Shown here: positions 43,630 to 53,224 of the stretch, piece by piece | Position numbering within the stretch: position 1 is the first letter of the stretch | Layout of the letters: every line of letters begins with the position of its first letter | NCBI RefSeq assembly: GCF_002056795.1 | Contig: NZ_CP020104.1 | Span: 3,483,001-3,547,000 of the forward strand | Reading direction: 5' to 3' | Length of the DNA stretch: 64,000 nt | Source of the DNA: Spirosoma aerolatum | GTDB lineage: Bacteria; Bacteroidota; Bacteroidia; Cytophagales; Spirosomataceae | The notes under the pieces: model-generated | The model's input: only the letters and a program-made list of their open reading frames with translations | Database searches by the model: none | Told to the model about the DNA's origin: nothing | Position numbers and translations under genes: made by a program

Positions 43630-45636
43630 TTATTTTGCCGGACTCATCTTCAACAGCACAACGCCGTGGTGGCGAATATCCGTTTTGAATGCTCCCGTAA
43701 AGTTACCAAGGTCTTTTTGACGCCACACATCCCTTAGATTAAAACGGCCATTAAGACCAGCCTTAGTGAAGTCAAACGTGAATATTTTTTTTGGTTCGTC
43801 ACCCCACCGGAAGTACGATTCGGGCGTTTTGCCGAAGTCACCGACGTTAAATAAGCCTACCGCATACGAACCGTCTTCGAGCGGTTTAAGCCAGACCTGA
43901 ACGCCATCGGTTTCCTGCACCAGCCGGGCCGATTTTCCCAACGGGTCCTGGTCGATGGCAATTACCTCGTCGTTGGTGAGCAGATTCAGCGTAAACGGAT
44001 CGAGTTGTTCAATCGGGCAGCCGATCAGTAGGGGAGCGGCCAGCAAACTAAACAAACTCACGTGGCTGTATTGTTCGTCGGGCGTAAGTCGAGTGGGATG
44101 TAGTTGCGTTCCGGTGGTTACGTTGCCGACAATCATCATATCGGGGTCGTTCCAGTGGCCGGGGCCGCCGAAAGGTGCCCACTTGTCGAGGGTAAAGGCC
44201 GACACAAACAGGCTGTTCCAGCTATCGCGAATGTCGGGGCCAGTGCGGTAGCTGTTGGTGAGCCGCGCCCAGTCCCGGACGTTGGCAAACGGGGCCGAAT
44301 TGGAGATGCTATAATGAATATCCCGCCCCGATTGTTTCAGAGCAACGGCCATGCGTTCGGTCGATGGCACCTCAATGCGCCAGTCGTATTTGAGGTAGTC
44401 GATGCCCCATTCGGCAAACTGCCGGGCGTCGTTGGCCTCAAACTGGTATTTCCCCACGTAGCGGTACGACCGCTTGTTGGCAATAATCTCATTGGTAATG
44501 TGACCATCTTCGAAATCCGAAGAGCCACCCACGTAACCCGCATAACTGGTAATCATAGGCGTTGAGTAAATGCCCGTTTTCAGCCCCAGCGAATGAATAT
44601 AGTCGACCATTTCCTTGAAGCGGGGGAATTTCTCGTTCGGTTGAATGGCGTTGAGCGGCCCACCGCGCTTACCCTGCCAGGCATCGTCGATGTTGATGTA
44701 CGTCCAGCCATGATCGCGCAGCCCCATCTTCACCAGCGCATCGGCGGAGGCTATTACTTTCTCCTGATCGATGTTGCGGGCCCAGGAGTTCCAGCCGTTC
44801 CAGCCAATAGGCGGAGTAATTGAAATGGTATCCCCAATCTTGATTTTCAGGGTTTTGGTCGTTTTCCCCAGGGCGTTTTTAGCGGTGAGCGTGGCCTGAT
44901 AGGTGCCGCGTTGGGCTACACTACCCGTAATGCGTCCGGTTTTTTCGTCCAGCGATAGGCCCTTGGGCAAGCGATCAACGGCAAATGTCATGGGCCGGTC
45001 GCCGGTGGCAGCGATGGTATACAGAAATGGATTGCCCGGCCTTGCTCCGAATACGCTGGGTGAGTTGATGCGTGGTGTTTTTGGCGAAGGTGGGGTCAGG
45101 ATGTACCGCTCGTCGGTATTAGGGATGTTTTGGGGCAGGTGGTTGCCCAGCATCACCAGTTGCGCATTGGCCCAGTTTGAATAGACTTTGGTTCGACCAG
45201 CATCCTCCACGTTTACGAGCAGGCCCAATCGCTTGATGCCCGTCAGGTTCACTTTTACGGCTTTGGGCGCATCGCCGAGTCGCATTTCTCCGCTATTGAA
45301 CAGGATGTTACGGTCGCCTATGACGTAGAAGGTATGGGGTAGATTTTTATTGCCTTTGTCGTCTACGCCCACCAGGGCCGAAAATTCGGTTGCCTTGCCA
45401 TCAAGGTAAAAAGCCAGAATGCTGGTGGCGTTGACGCCCACGCCGTGCGTAAAATACTGCCCGTTGATGAGCATGGAATCGCCAGCCGCGTTGGTTTTGC
45501 CCAGCACCGCCGGAATGCCCTCCGAGAAGGATTTGATGTTGATCTCGTCCAGCCAGATGGCGCGGGTTTGCTGCGCGTAGGTGGCGGTGGTCAGGCAGCA
45601 GAACCCTGCCAGTAAAAGTTGGGTTAAACGCTTCAT
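43630..45636 (-). CDS. GH27 glycosidase with N-terminal NPCBM domain, second copy
   Basis: A protein of 668 residues with a signal peptide (MKRLTQLLLAGFCCLTTATYA), an NPCBM domain, an Ig-like domain and a GH27 barrel with Asp418 in YLKYDW and Asp468 in RTGPDIRDSW. The catalytic domain is nearly collinear with that of the first copy (39224-41224), with shared runs such as DDAWQGKRGGPLNA and KFPRFKEMVDYIHSLGLK. This points to a duplication within the locus. Differences cluster in the NPCBM domain, so the two may bind different ligands. The stop codon of the esterase gene lies directly before its start, with no intergenic base. Confidence 0.88.
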   Translation of the reverse strand: MKRLTQLLLAGFCCLTTATYAQQTRAIWLDEINIKSFSEGIPAVLGKTNAAGDSMLINGQYFTHGVGVNATSILAFYLDGKATEFSALVGVDDKGNKNLPHTFYVIGDRNILFNSGEMRLGDAPKAVKVNLTGIKRLGLLVNVEDAGRTKVYSNWANAQLVMLGNHLPQNIPNTDERYILTPPSPKTPRINSPSVFGARPGNPFLYTIAATGDRPMTFAVDRLPKGLSLDEKTGRITGSVAQRGTYQATLTAKNALGKTTKTLKIKIGDTISITPPIGWNGWNSWARNIDQEKVIASADALVKMGLRDHGWTYINIDDAWQGKRGGPLNAIQPNEKFPRFKEMVDYIHSLGLKTGIYSTPMITSYAGYVGGSSDFEDGHITNEIIANKRSYRYVGKYQFEANDARQFAEWGIDYLKYDWRIEVPSTERMAVALKQSGRDIHYSISNSAPFANVRDWARLTNSYRTGPDIRDSWNSLFVSAFTLDKWAPFGGPGHWNDPDMMIVGNVTTGTQLHPTRLTPDEQYSHVSLFSLLAAPLLIGCPIEQLDPFTLNLLTNDEVIAIDQDPLGKSARLVQETDGVQVWLKPLEDGSYAVGLFNVGDFGKTPESYFRWGDEPKKIFTFDFTKAGLNGRFNLRDVWRQKDLGNFTGAFKTDIRHHGVVLLKMSPAK

Positions 45637-47151
45637 CTATTTACCAGAAACTCGTTCAGCAATCATCGTTAATACGGCTTTATCGCTCCATTCCTGCCCA
45701 TGCCCGGCCATTGCCGTAAACCGGACGGTAGCGTCCGACTTCGGGTTTTCGGTTTTATCAAGGAATTTTTGCAAAAACCGGGTGGCTACGTTGGAGTACA
45801 GGCCGTCCATATCGCCCATCCAGATATAAATTTTGCCTTGTAGTTTGGGGCCGAGGGTTGTCCAGTTGCGTTCTAGAACCTTCTTGAGGTCATATTTTTC
45901 CCACTGTTTGGCAATGGCGTGGTCGATTTCACCCGTAACCGGATCGAACATCAGCGACGGTAAGCCGTCTTTGCCTTTTGGCCCGAAAACGGCGTTGTAG
46001 GCCCCAAACTGTCCGCCCGAAATAAGGTAGTTGCCTGTGCGACTGGCCAGATTTTCGCCCGCTATCCAGTCTTTCATCGAGAACGTTGGTTCCCCATAAA
46101 TCGTCCGGCGACCGGGTTGTAAGTAGCCATACCGATTGTAGAAAATGGTTTTGTCTTCGTAGATGTTAATGAGGCCATAATGCTCAAAATCAACCGGATC
46201 AGGACTGTACGACCAGGTGCCATTAAAAAAGTCGGGGTAGAAAATCTGTAAGCCCAGCGATACCCAGCCACCCGTTGAATTGCCAGTCAGAAAGCGCATT
46301 TTTGACGCAGGCTTATAGCCAACCTGCCGCTCAATTTCGGGAATTAGTTCTTCGGTCAATGCTCGACCACAAGGGCCATTATTCTCCGAATCAACCTGAT
46401 ACGTGTCACCATACGGCCCCTGCGAATTCAGAAAAACGTAAATGACCTGTGGAGCCGTTGGCGTAAACCACCAATCTGCAAACTCTTTGTTGCCCAGCAC
46501 CGTATTCACAGCCGTATACCGGCCATTCAGGCCCGGAATACGGTAGCAGATCGGGTACGTTTTGCCGGGATTGTCGAAGTAACCCGAAGGCAGCAACACA
46601 GCCGCTTTCAGAACGCTTGGGCGACCCCGGAAGGCCGTGAGCAACTGGCTTTTGATTTCGACCGTTTTGACAAACTTGTTGCTGACAATAGTCCAGGGCG
46701 GGATCTGGGTGTTAAGCGTGAGGTTCAGACTAAGGTTAGCTTCAACCTGTACCGAGTCGATGGTATTGTAGAGGTTGCCCGGTACGTTTTCCTGCGCGTC
46801 GTCGGGGTTCTGCTTGTAAACGACCTGAAAATAGTATAGGCCCGATGGGTTGTCCCCCAGCTTATCCAACCCGACCGAAAGCGCTTCTTTGGCTTGTGTA
46901 TCCATCAGAAAGGCTGTATTACCGTCCCAGTTTTTTGGGGTAATGCCCACCGTAATTTCGGAGCGAGTACGGGGTTCGCGCTCCTTTTGTTTCGTTACGT
47001 GCAGCAGCAGTCGGCCACCTTTCAGAAACGACGGCCGGAGGGCTGGAGCCACCGAAACGCTGACTTTCCACGACACAGGAACCTGCGCGTTTACCCCATT
47101 GGCGACCAGCCAACAGGCTAGTAGGACAAAGACGATGTGTTTGTTTGTCAT
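45637..47151 (-). CDS. Exported alpha/beta-hydrolase esterase, CE1-like
   Basis: A protein of 504 residues starting at 47151 (signal peptide TNKHIVFVLLACWLVANGVNAQ). The N-terminal 170 residues are a beta-rich non-catalytic domain. The alpha/beta-hydrolase domain follows, with nucleophile motif G-N-S-T-G-G (LTGNSTGGWVSL), a likely acid in MGDMDGLY and a histidine in MAGHGQEW. The pattern resembles esterase D/feruloyl-esterase-like enzymes (CE1) that remove acetyl or feruloyl groups from plant polysaccharides. The substrate is unknown. It is the second gene of a tight unit with sulfatase 2 and GH27 copy 2. Confidence 0.78.
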   Translation of the reverse strand: MTNKHIVFVLLACWLVANGVNAQVPVSWKVSVSVAPALRPSFLKGGRLLLHVTKQKEREPRTRSEITVGITPKNWDGNTAFLMDTQAKEALSVGLDKLGDNPSGLYYFQVVYKQNPDDAQENVPGNLYNTIDSVQVEANLSLNLTLNTQIPPWTIVSNKFVKTVEIKSQLLTAFRGRPSVLKAAVLLPSGYFDNPGKTYPICYRIPGLNGRYTAVNTVLGNKEFADWWFTPTAPQVIYVFLNSQGPYGDTYQVDSENNGPCGRALTEELIPEIERQVGYKPASKMRFLTGNSTGGWVSLGLQIFYPDFFNGTWSYSPDPVDFEHYGLINIYEDKTIFYNRYGYLQPGRRTIYGEPTFSMKDWIAGENLASRTGNYLISGGQFGAYNAVFGPKGKDGLPSLMFDPVTGEIDHAIAKQWEKYDLKKVLERNWTTLGPKLQGKIYIWMGDMDGLYSNVATRFLQKFLDKTENPKSDATVRFTAMAGHGQEWSDKAVLTMIAERVSGK

Positions 47152-47170
47152 AGTTATAGTGGGTAGTAGC

Positions 47171-48775
47171 TTATTCGCTCTTGCCAGCGGGTCGTTCGCG
47201 GACACCCACTTTTTGGGCCCAGGCATCAAACTCGGTTCGTAATTCGGTCACAAGTTGCGGCCTTTGTTGGGCGAGGTTTTTCATCTCGCAAGGGTCAGTT
47301 TTTAGGTTATACAGTTCCCAATCGGCATCTTCCGTGTCTTTTTCCAACTTCCAGTCGGCTTTGCGGATCGCCTTGTTGCCTTCGTGCTCCCAGCAATAGG
47401 TACGCGAAACGGCCTTGTTTGTAGCCCACAGGTACGACAGGCTTTTTCCGGGCAACGGGTTGCCCGACAGGTCTTTGGCTGGTAATCCAGCCAGTTCGAG
47501 GCTGGTAGGCACCAGGTCCATAATATGCCCAACGCCTTCGACATAGCCAGTCGTTGGACGAATGCCGCGTGGCCATTGTATGATGCAGGGCGTAATCATA
47601 CCGCCTTCGTGCAGAAAGCGTTTGTACTTGCGAAAGGGCGTGTTCGACACGTTGGCCCAGGGCGTGTCGTAGGTAACGTAAGAGCCTTTTTCGCCAATCT
47701 TTTTGTTGGGCTCGTTGAGTTTGCGACTTTCCATATTTTCGTTGGAACTGCCGTTGTCCGACATAAAGACGATGAGCGTATTCTCGTACTGGCCGTTGGC
47801 TTTCAGGGTTTTAATGAGTCGCCCAATGTTCTGGTCCATCCGGTCAATCATAGCCGCATACACCGCCATTTTACGAACCCACTGAGCTTTGTCGGTCACC
47901 GTATTCCAGTCGGGAATATCAGCCGGGCGGGGTGTAAGCGGGTAGCGTTTGTCGGCGTATCCCAGCTTCTGCATCCGTTGGTAGCGGTTGGCCCGAATCA
48001 CATCCCAGCCCTGTGCATAGAGCTTTTCGTATTTCGCAATATCCGACTCATAGGCATGTAGCGGGAAGTGCGGAGCCGTGTAGGCCATATACAGAAAAAA
48101 GGGTTTGTCGGCCTGTTGCTGTTTTTGCTCATTCAGGTATTGGACGGCGTGATCCGTAAAGGCGTCGGTCATGTAAAAGCCGTCGGCGGGCGGGGTAAAT
48201 TCTTTGTCGTCTTCCACGATGAAGCGTTTCCCTTTTTCGGCGGGGATGATCTCGTAATAACTTGATGCCCCAGAAATTAGCCCGAAATAGCGGTCGAAAC
48301 CACGGGTGAGGGGCCAATGCTGCCGACGTTCGCCAACGTGCCACTTGCCAACCATGTACGTGCTGTAGCCAGCCGGTTTTAGTCGCTCGGCGATGGTTGG
48401 GTAACGGTCGTCCAGAAAACCCTGATAACTCCCCGGCTGAATGGGCGCATTAGGCATCGTTACCATCAGGCCCATCCCGGCCGTATGTGGATATTGCCCG
48501 GTGAGCAGCGAGGCACGGGTGGGGCAGCAGCGGGCATTGTTGTAAAAACTGCGCAGTTTGATGCCATTAGCCGCCAACTGGTCCAAGTTGGGTGTGCTGA
48601 CTTCTCCGCCATAGCAGCCAATGTCCGAAAACCCCATATCGTCGGCCAGAATGAAGATGATATTAGGCCGTTGCTCCACGACTTTCGGGTTTCGGAAGGA
48701 AAGGAGGGTGCTCAGCATCAGTAACCCAAAAAATAGGGAGACCACTGTGAGTCGGTTGTTAAGTATGCGTTTCAT
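47171..48775 (-). CDS. Exported type I sulfatase (family S1), second copy
   Basis: A protein of 534 residues with an N-terminal hydrophobic segment (LTVVSLFFGLLMLSTLLSF). The formylglycine motif is C-C-P-T-R with Cys83 (NARCCPTRASLLTGQYPHTAGMG), and LADDMGFSDIG supplies metal ligands, as in AtsA-like arylsulfatases. The later SDNGSS motif and C-terminal MDLVPTSLELAG are typical. It is not a recent duplicate of the first sulfatase, as the motifs and size differ, so the pair may have different sulfate positions as targets. It heads a four-gene unit (sulfatase, esterase, GH27, heme protein). Confidence 0.93.
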   Translation of the reverse strand: MKRILNNRLTVVSLFFGLLMLSTLLSFRNPKVVEQRPNIIFILADDMGFSDIGCYGGEVSTPNLDQLAANGIKLRSFYNNARCCPTRASLLTGQYPHTAGMGLMVTMPNAPIQPGSYQGFLDDRYPTIAERLKPAGYSTYMVGKWHVGERRQHWPLTRGFDRYFGLISGASSYYEIIPAEKGKRFIVEDDKEFTPPADGFYMTDAFTDHAVQYLNEQKQQQADKPFFLYMAYTAPHFPLHAYESDIAKYEKLYAQGWDVIRANRYQRMQKLGYADKRYPLTPRPADIPDWNTVTDKAQWVRKMAVYAAMIDRMDQNIGRLIKTLKANGQYENTLIVFMSDNGSSNENMESRKLNEPNKKIGEKGSYVTYDTPWANVSNTPFRKYKRFLHEGGMITPCIIQWPRGIRPTTGYVEGVGHIMDLVPTSLELAGLPAKDLSGNPLPGKSLSYLWATNKAVSRTYCWEHEGNKAIRKADWKLEKDTEDADWELYNLKTDPCEMKNLAQQRPQLVTELRTEFDAWAQKVGVRERPAGKSE

Positions 48776-48790
48776 GTTTTATCGCGTTGA

Positions 48791-48955
48791 CCTCACCCCC
48801 GGCCCCTCTCCTGGTTTCAGGAGAGGGGAGACGTGAACAGCTAACTTGTATTTGTTAAAAAAACTTTGAAATGCAGTTAAAGAAGTTTATTTGAGATTGA
48901 CAAAAGCGTCTGGTAAGCCTCCCCTCTCCTGGTTTCAGGAGAGGGGGTGGGACGG
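48791..48955. repeat. Two identical 26-base hairpins forming a larger palindromic element
   Basis: The same 26-base palindrome (CCCCTCTCCTG, GTTT, CAGGAGAGGGG) occurs at 48803-48828 and 48921-48946, 92 bases apart. The outer flanks CTCACCCCC and GGGGGTGGG are complementary. The element fills the gap between the GH92 stop and sulfatase 2 start. It is related in style to the element at 41270. Confidence 0.82.
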
Positions 48956-48968
48956 ACGGCCGCTGCCG

Positions 48969-51299
48969 TCAATTTCCCCATGCCTTATTCGGTTGTGGGC
49001 CCATTGTGAGTTGCAGTTTTCCTCCGTTCACTACGGTTTCGTGCTTGATCCAGGGGCTGTTGAGCGACTTTCCGTTCAACTGAGCTGACTGAATGTACAG
49101 GTTTTGGGCTGAGTTATTCGTTGTCTCAATGACAAACTGACCTCCTTTATAATACGCTGGGTTGAGCTTAAACGTGATTTTGTTGAAAATAGGGCTGCTG
49201 ATCTCGTAAAACGGTTCGGGCGATGTGCCGCCGTTGGTCGAGAAAAGGCCAGTTTTGAGCAGAACCGCGAGGCTACCCATTAGCCCCTGATCTTCGTCGC
49301 CACTGTAGCCCGCATCGGGGGAGATACCGCTGTATACCTTGTCGATAATTTGCCGAGTCCAGTACTGCGTCAGCCAGGGCGAACCGGCGTAGTTGAAGAG
49401 GTGGGCCGTTTGAATACTGGGCTGGTTGCCGTAGTTGATAAATACCCGGCGATACTGTTCCTGGGTTTCTTTGTCGTGCGATTTGCCTGATACAAAATCA
49501 TGTTTCTGCGCTTTTTCAAACGAGCTGTTCAACTTGGCGGTAAAGGCTTCTTTGCCACCCATCAGGTTGATTAAGCCCGGTACGTCGTGTGGTACAAACC
49601 AGGTGTATTGAGCCGCGTTACCTTCTTCCCACCCATTATCGTAGCGCAGAATATCGACGGGTTCGCCCCATTTGCCGTCCAGGGTTCGGTTCCACATCCA
49701 GCCAATGTCCGGGTTCCAGACGTTTTTGTAGTTCTCCGACCGCTTCATAAATAGTGTATAGTCGTCGGTTTTGCCTAATTTTTTAGCCATTTGCGCCAGG
49801 GTATAATCCTGATAGGCGTATTCGAGCGTTTGCGTGGAACCGTCCTGATGGAAGCCGTAGCGGGTTTTGCTGAGCGGGTGTGGCACATAACCCCGTTCGA
49901 TGTAGTATTCGATGCCCCCGCCCTTGAAGGTGTTATGTTCGTAACCCGCCTTACTCATCATGCCACCGGGGAAGTGGTTCTTCCGCATTCCCTCGTAAGC
50001 CTTTTCGATGTCGAAACCCCGAATGCCTTTCAGATAAGCACTCACGATGAAAGGCGTAGTAGCGGCCCCAGTCATTACGTAGGTGTAGTTGCCACCCGCC
50101 GGGCCACGCGGAATGAGTCCGCCATCCTGATACATCATCACCATTGAATTCACAAACGATTCGGTGACCTCTGGGTAGACTAGATGCCAGAGGGTGTTGA
50201 TGGTCCACTGCGCTCCCCAAAACGAGTCGGAGTTGTGGTGGTTGAACCTGGGCTTGCCGTTGGCATCCAGCGGAATCTGCCGAATACGGCGTTCTGGCCC
50301 GGTCATGTCGGAGTACTTGCCATTGACGTCGGAGATAATCCGGCGACCTTGCAGGGCGTGCCAGAGATCGGTATAAAAGCGGCTGCGGACAGTATCGGAG
50401 CCGTCTTCCACCTCGATTCTGCTAAGCCAGTTATTCCAATCGGTGCGGCTATCCTGCACCGTTTTTTCAAAATCCCAGTGGGGCAGTTCGGTTTTGAGGT
50501 TAAGCCGGGCCTGCTCTTCGCTGACGTACGAAATGGCAACTTTCATCTTCCGTACCTCACCCGCTTTGGTTTTAAAGCTCACATACGCGCCGATGCGTTC
50601 GCCTTCGATCTGGTTGTCGATCTTTTCGAGTTGACCTTTACGCCAGCCATTAAACGAGTCGAACGGTTTGTCGAAAACAGCCACAAAATAAACGGGCAGG
50701 ATTTTAGGCCGTCGAACGGTCGGGGCCATGATGGCGTAGCCTTCAATTTCCTGATTACTGATCTTTTTTACGAAACCCTTTTGCGTTTCCGACGGGCCCA
50801 GAAACGTAGCGAAGTCGAACAGGATATGGCTTTGGTCGGCAGCCGGGAAGGTGTATTTATGAAAGCCGACGCGGGTGGTTGAGGTTAGTTCGGCGGTGAT
50901 GGCATATGCATCCAGTACGACTTTGTGATAGCCCGCTTTGATTACTTCTTTCTGATGCGAAAACCGCGATCCGTATTGATCGGCTCCCAGATGCCCTTTA
51001 AAGGCCCCGGTTGTGGGCAGCACAGGCACGCCCGACAACTGCCAGCCATGAATATGGCTAAAGCACTTGATACTATCGAGGTGGTAGCGATAGCCTGCGC
51101 CCCAGTCGGCATTAACCGCATTGTCGGGGCTTAAATTGACCATGCCAAACGGGCGACTCGCCGAGTTGAAAAAGAACCAGCGCGAATTAGCCGCATCCAC
51201 AATTGGGTTCACCAGGTCAACTGGCTGCTTTGCCGATTTCTGCGCCTGAACCTGTAGGGCCAGCCCGGTAAGGAGTAGACAGGTGTATAATCTTTTCAT
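48969..51299 (-). CDS. GH92 alpha-mannosidase-like enzyme, exported
   Basis: A protein of 776 residues starting at 51299 with a signal peptide (MKRLYTCLLLTGLALQVQAQ). GH92 enzymes are calcium-dependent exo-acting alpha-mannosidases. Visible family features are a beta-sandwich N-terminal domain (about 25-275), a DSFWGAQWTINTLWHLV segment, a WEEGNA motif with Glu559 in the place of the general acid, PGGMMSKAGYEHN, YGNQPSIQTAHLFNYAGSPW, and GDEDQGLMG (Asp668, Asp670) in the place of the catalytic base region. The last motif departs slightly from the common NDD/DCG form, so specificity may differ. It is flanked by repeats on both sides and stands alone as a unit. Confidence 0.9.
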   Translation of the reverse strand: MKRLYTCLLLTGLALQVQAQKSAKQPVDLVNPIVDAANSRWFFFNSASRPFGMVNLSPDNAVNADWGAGYRYHLDSIKCFSHIHGWQLSGVPVLPTTGAFKGHLGADQYGSRFSHQKEVIKAGYHKVVLDAYAITAELTSTTRVGFHKYTFPAADQSHILFDFATFLGPSETQKGFVKKISNQEIEGYAIMAPTVRRPKILPVYFVAVFDKPFDSFNGWRKGQLEKIDNQIEGERIGAYVSFKTKAGEVRKMKVAISYVSEEQARLNLKTELPHWDFEKTVQDSRTDWNNWLSRIEVEDGSDTVRSRFYTDLWHALQGRRIISDVNGKYSDMTGPERRIRQIPLDANGKPRFNHHNSDSFWGAQWTINTLWHLVYPEVTESFVNSMVMMYQDGGLIPRGPAGGNYTYVMTGAATTPFIVSAYLKGIRGFDIEKAYEGMRKNHFPGGMMSKAGYEHNTFKGGGIEYYIERGYVPHPLSKTRYGFHQDGSTQTLEYAYQDYTLAQMAKKLGKTDDYTLFMKRSENYKNVWNPDIGWMWNRTLDGKWGEPVDILRYDNGWEEGNAAQYTWFVPHDVPGLINLMGGKEAFTAKLNSSFEKAQKHDFVSGKSHDKETQEQYRRVFINYGNQPSIQTAHLFNYAGSPWLTQYWTRQIIDKVYSGISPDAGYSGDEDQGLMGSLAVLLKTGLFSTNGGTSPEPFYEISSPIFNKITFKLNPAYYKGGQFVIETTNNSAQNLYIQSAQLNGKSLNSPWIKHETVVNGGKLQLTMGPQPNKAWGN

Positions 51300-51352
51300 G
51301 TTGAAAACCAATTGATTATGGTGATCTGTTTAGGCTTGTTTTGCCTATTTTT

Positions 51353-51425
51353 GTCATTCCGACGAAGGAGGAATCTCAGGCCTGACTAATAAGTGAAGTT
51401 GAGATTCCTCCTTCGTCGGAATGAC
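51353..51425. repeat. REP-like palindrome, copy 5
   Basis: GTCATTCCGACGAAGGAGGA opposes TCCTCCTTCGTCGGAATGAC, extended by ATCTC/GAGAT. It is the closest relative of the palindrome interrupted by the IS110 element. It lies between the GH92 start and the GH28 gene. Confidence 0.9.
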
Positions 51426-51499
51426 AAAAAAACAAATTCAGCATATCATAGAATTAAAAAGGTTAAGTAGGGCATTGAAAATACATTAGGTTATCTTTT

Positions 51500-51576
51500 G
51501 TCATGCTGACGAAGGAAGCATCTTCGGGTGCGGCTATTTATTCACCTACCAAAGATGCTTCCTTCGTCAGCATGAC
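51500..51576. repeat. REP-like palindrome, copy 6
   Basis: GTCATGCTGACGAAGGAAGC opposes GCTTCCTTCGTCAGCATGAC, with the pairing continued through ATCTTCGG/CAAAGAT (one mismatch). It is a second copy in the same 332-base gap as copy 5. Relative to it, the outer stem positions have changed in pairs. The rest of the gap shows nothing. Confidence 0.9.
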
Positions 51577-51631
51577 AAAAGCGCCCTTGTAGAATACCCT
51601 AAACTATTTGTACTTCAGCACTTAAACAGTT

Positions 51632-53218
51632 TCAATTCGCCTTCAAAATTCCTTTAGCCTCCTCAACGGGCAGTTTTAGGTTATGCGTACTAACATTCGT
51701 CGAATTATTGAACAGGATAACAGGCATCTCTTTGGCCGTTGGAATCTGCACATCCGTCAGCGTTGTATTCTTGACATCGTCCAGGACGACAGCGGGCCGA
51801 AAATCTGCCTCCTTGTACTGTAAGCGCACATTTTTAAATTGAATCCCCTCGGCATGGCGCATATAAAAACCCCAGGCCGGTAACTCACCGAACATCGAAA
51901 AATCGGGGTAATTGGCTTCGTTTTCGGGTACGGAGGTGACCTTGTCGAGCGGAATGTGGGCAATGTTTTTATCGGCCCGACCGCCATAGGTGATGGTAAT
52001 ATCTTCGAGAACGACATCCTGAACGGGGTAACCGGGGATACCGACGATGGACGAAGGAATTAAGTTGTAGGGCAACCACGGATGCCCGTAAATATGGAAA
52101 CTGGATGGCCGTTTGGGCATCTTGTCTTCGCCGGGGTGCAGGTGGTCGGGTGGGCCTTCAATCGGGTAGCCCTGATCGGGTTTGTGGAGGGGCGTTTCGA
52201 CCGTAACGTGGGCGATATACACGCCTTTTAACGTACCTACATGGCCAGTGGTATTACGGTGGCCCCGGCGGATAAAAATGGCGTTTCCGGTATTTTTGGC
52301 GTTGACATACTGAATGTCGATACCTTCGAGTGCTCCCCCATCGACCGACTCCAGCGCAATGGCCGAGCGGTAAGTATCAAAAACGGTCAGGTGGCGGACT
52401 TTAATATTCCGAAAACCGCCGTGTGAGGCCGTCCCCAGTTTAAACCCGTTGGCACTTGACCGAAGAATGCAACTATCGATGGTGACATTTTCGCAGGCCA
52501 TAGCTGGATTCTCTGATTTCAGGCAAATGGCATCATCGGAGGCATTGATGAAACAGTTGGTGATCCGAACGTTCCGGCTGTCGGTAATATCCAGACCATC
52601 GTTGTTCCAGTAGGCGGTACTCTGCACAGTCATGCGGTCGATGGTTACGTTGGTACACTGCCGATAGTCCTGCACCCACTCCGACGAATTCTTGAGGCTG
52701 ATCCCTGAAATCCGTACGCCCGTACACCCAAGCATAAACACAAGGAACACCCGGTCGTTGGGGCGTTTCACCTGCCAGATTGTGTCCTGTACCATTTCAC
52801 CACTGCGCAGCAGCTTAAAAATGTCGAGCATGAGTTCCTGACCCTGCCCGTCGATGACACCCTGCCCTGTGATGGCTACGTTGGTTTGGTTCAACGCCGA
52901 AATGAGGGCGGGCCGACTGGGTTTATTGCTATAGTCGTTGCGTTTGGTGGAGCCAAGTAGCCGTCCTCCTTTCTCAATATGAAGCTCAACACCGGATTTG
53001 AGGTAAATAGAACCTATCATGAAGTTCCCGGCGGGGACAATGACACGACCACCGCCCGTTGAAGAAACCTTGTCGATGAGTTTTTGGATAGCAGCCGCAT
53101 TGTTGGTTTCGCCATCGGCTACGGCCCCATAAGCGGTTATCCGATAGTCTTTGCGCTGGCTGAAACCATCGGTTGCATACAGTAACAAGCCAAGTAAGAG
53201 TAGGTAGTGAGTTTTCAT
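51632..53218 (-). CDS. GH28 polygalacturonase-like enzyme, exported
   Basis: A protein of 528 residues with a signal peptide (MKTHYLLLLGLLLYATDGFS). The right-handed beta-helix of pectinases is seen as repeats of short strands. The family's catalytic positions are present: NNDGLD (Asp207), SDDAIC (Asp228, Asp229), and a histidine-glycine pair in GTASHGGF (His266), followed by FRNIKV. GH28 enzymes cleave alpha-1,4-galacturonic acid links, or rhamnogalacturonan; some are exo-acting. The stop of the upstream gene (53225) is 6 bases before its start, so it is cotranscribed with that Tat protein. Confidence 0.92.
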   Translation of the reverse strand: MKTHYLLLLGLLLYATDGFSQRKDYRITAYGAVADGETNNAAAIQKLIDKVSSTGGGRVIVPAGNFMIGSIYLKSGVELHIEKGGRLLGSTKRNDYSNKPSRPALISALNQTNVAITGQGVIDGQGQELMLDIFKLLRSGEMVQDTIWQVKRPNDRVFLVFMLGCTGVRISGISLKNSSEWVQDYRQCTNVTIDRMTVQSTAYWNNDGLDITDSRNVRITNCFINASDDAICLKSENPAMACENVTIDSCILRSSANGFKLGTASHGGFRNIKVRHLTVFDTYRSAIALESVDGGALEGIDIQYVNAKNTGNAIFIRRGHRNTTGHVGTLKGVYIAHVTVETPLHKPDQGYPIEGPPDHLHPGEDKMPKRPSSFHIYGHPWLPYNLIPSSIVGIPGYPVQDVVLEDITITYGGRADKNIAHIPLDKVTSVPENEANYPDFSMFGELPAWGFYMRHAEGIQFKNVRLQYKEADFRPAVVLDDVKNTTLTDVQIPTAKEMPVILFNNSTNVSTHNLKLPVEEAKGILKAN

Positions 53219-53224
53219 GAAGAG

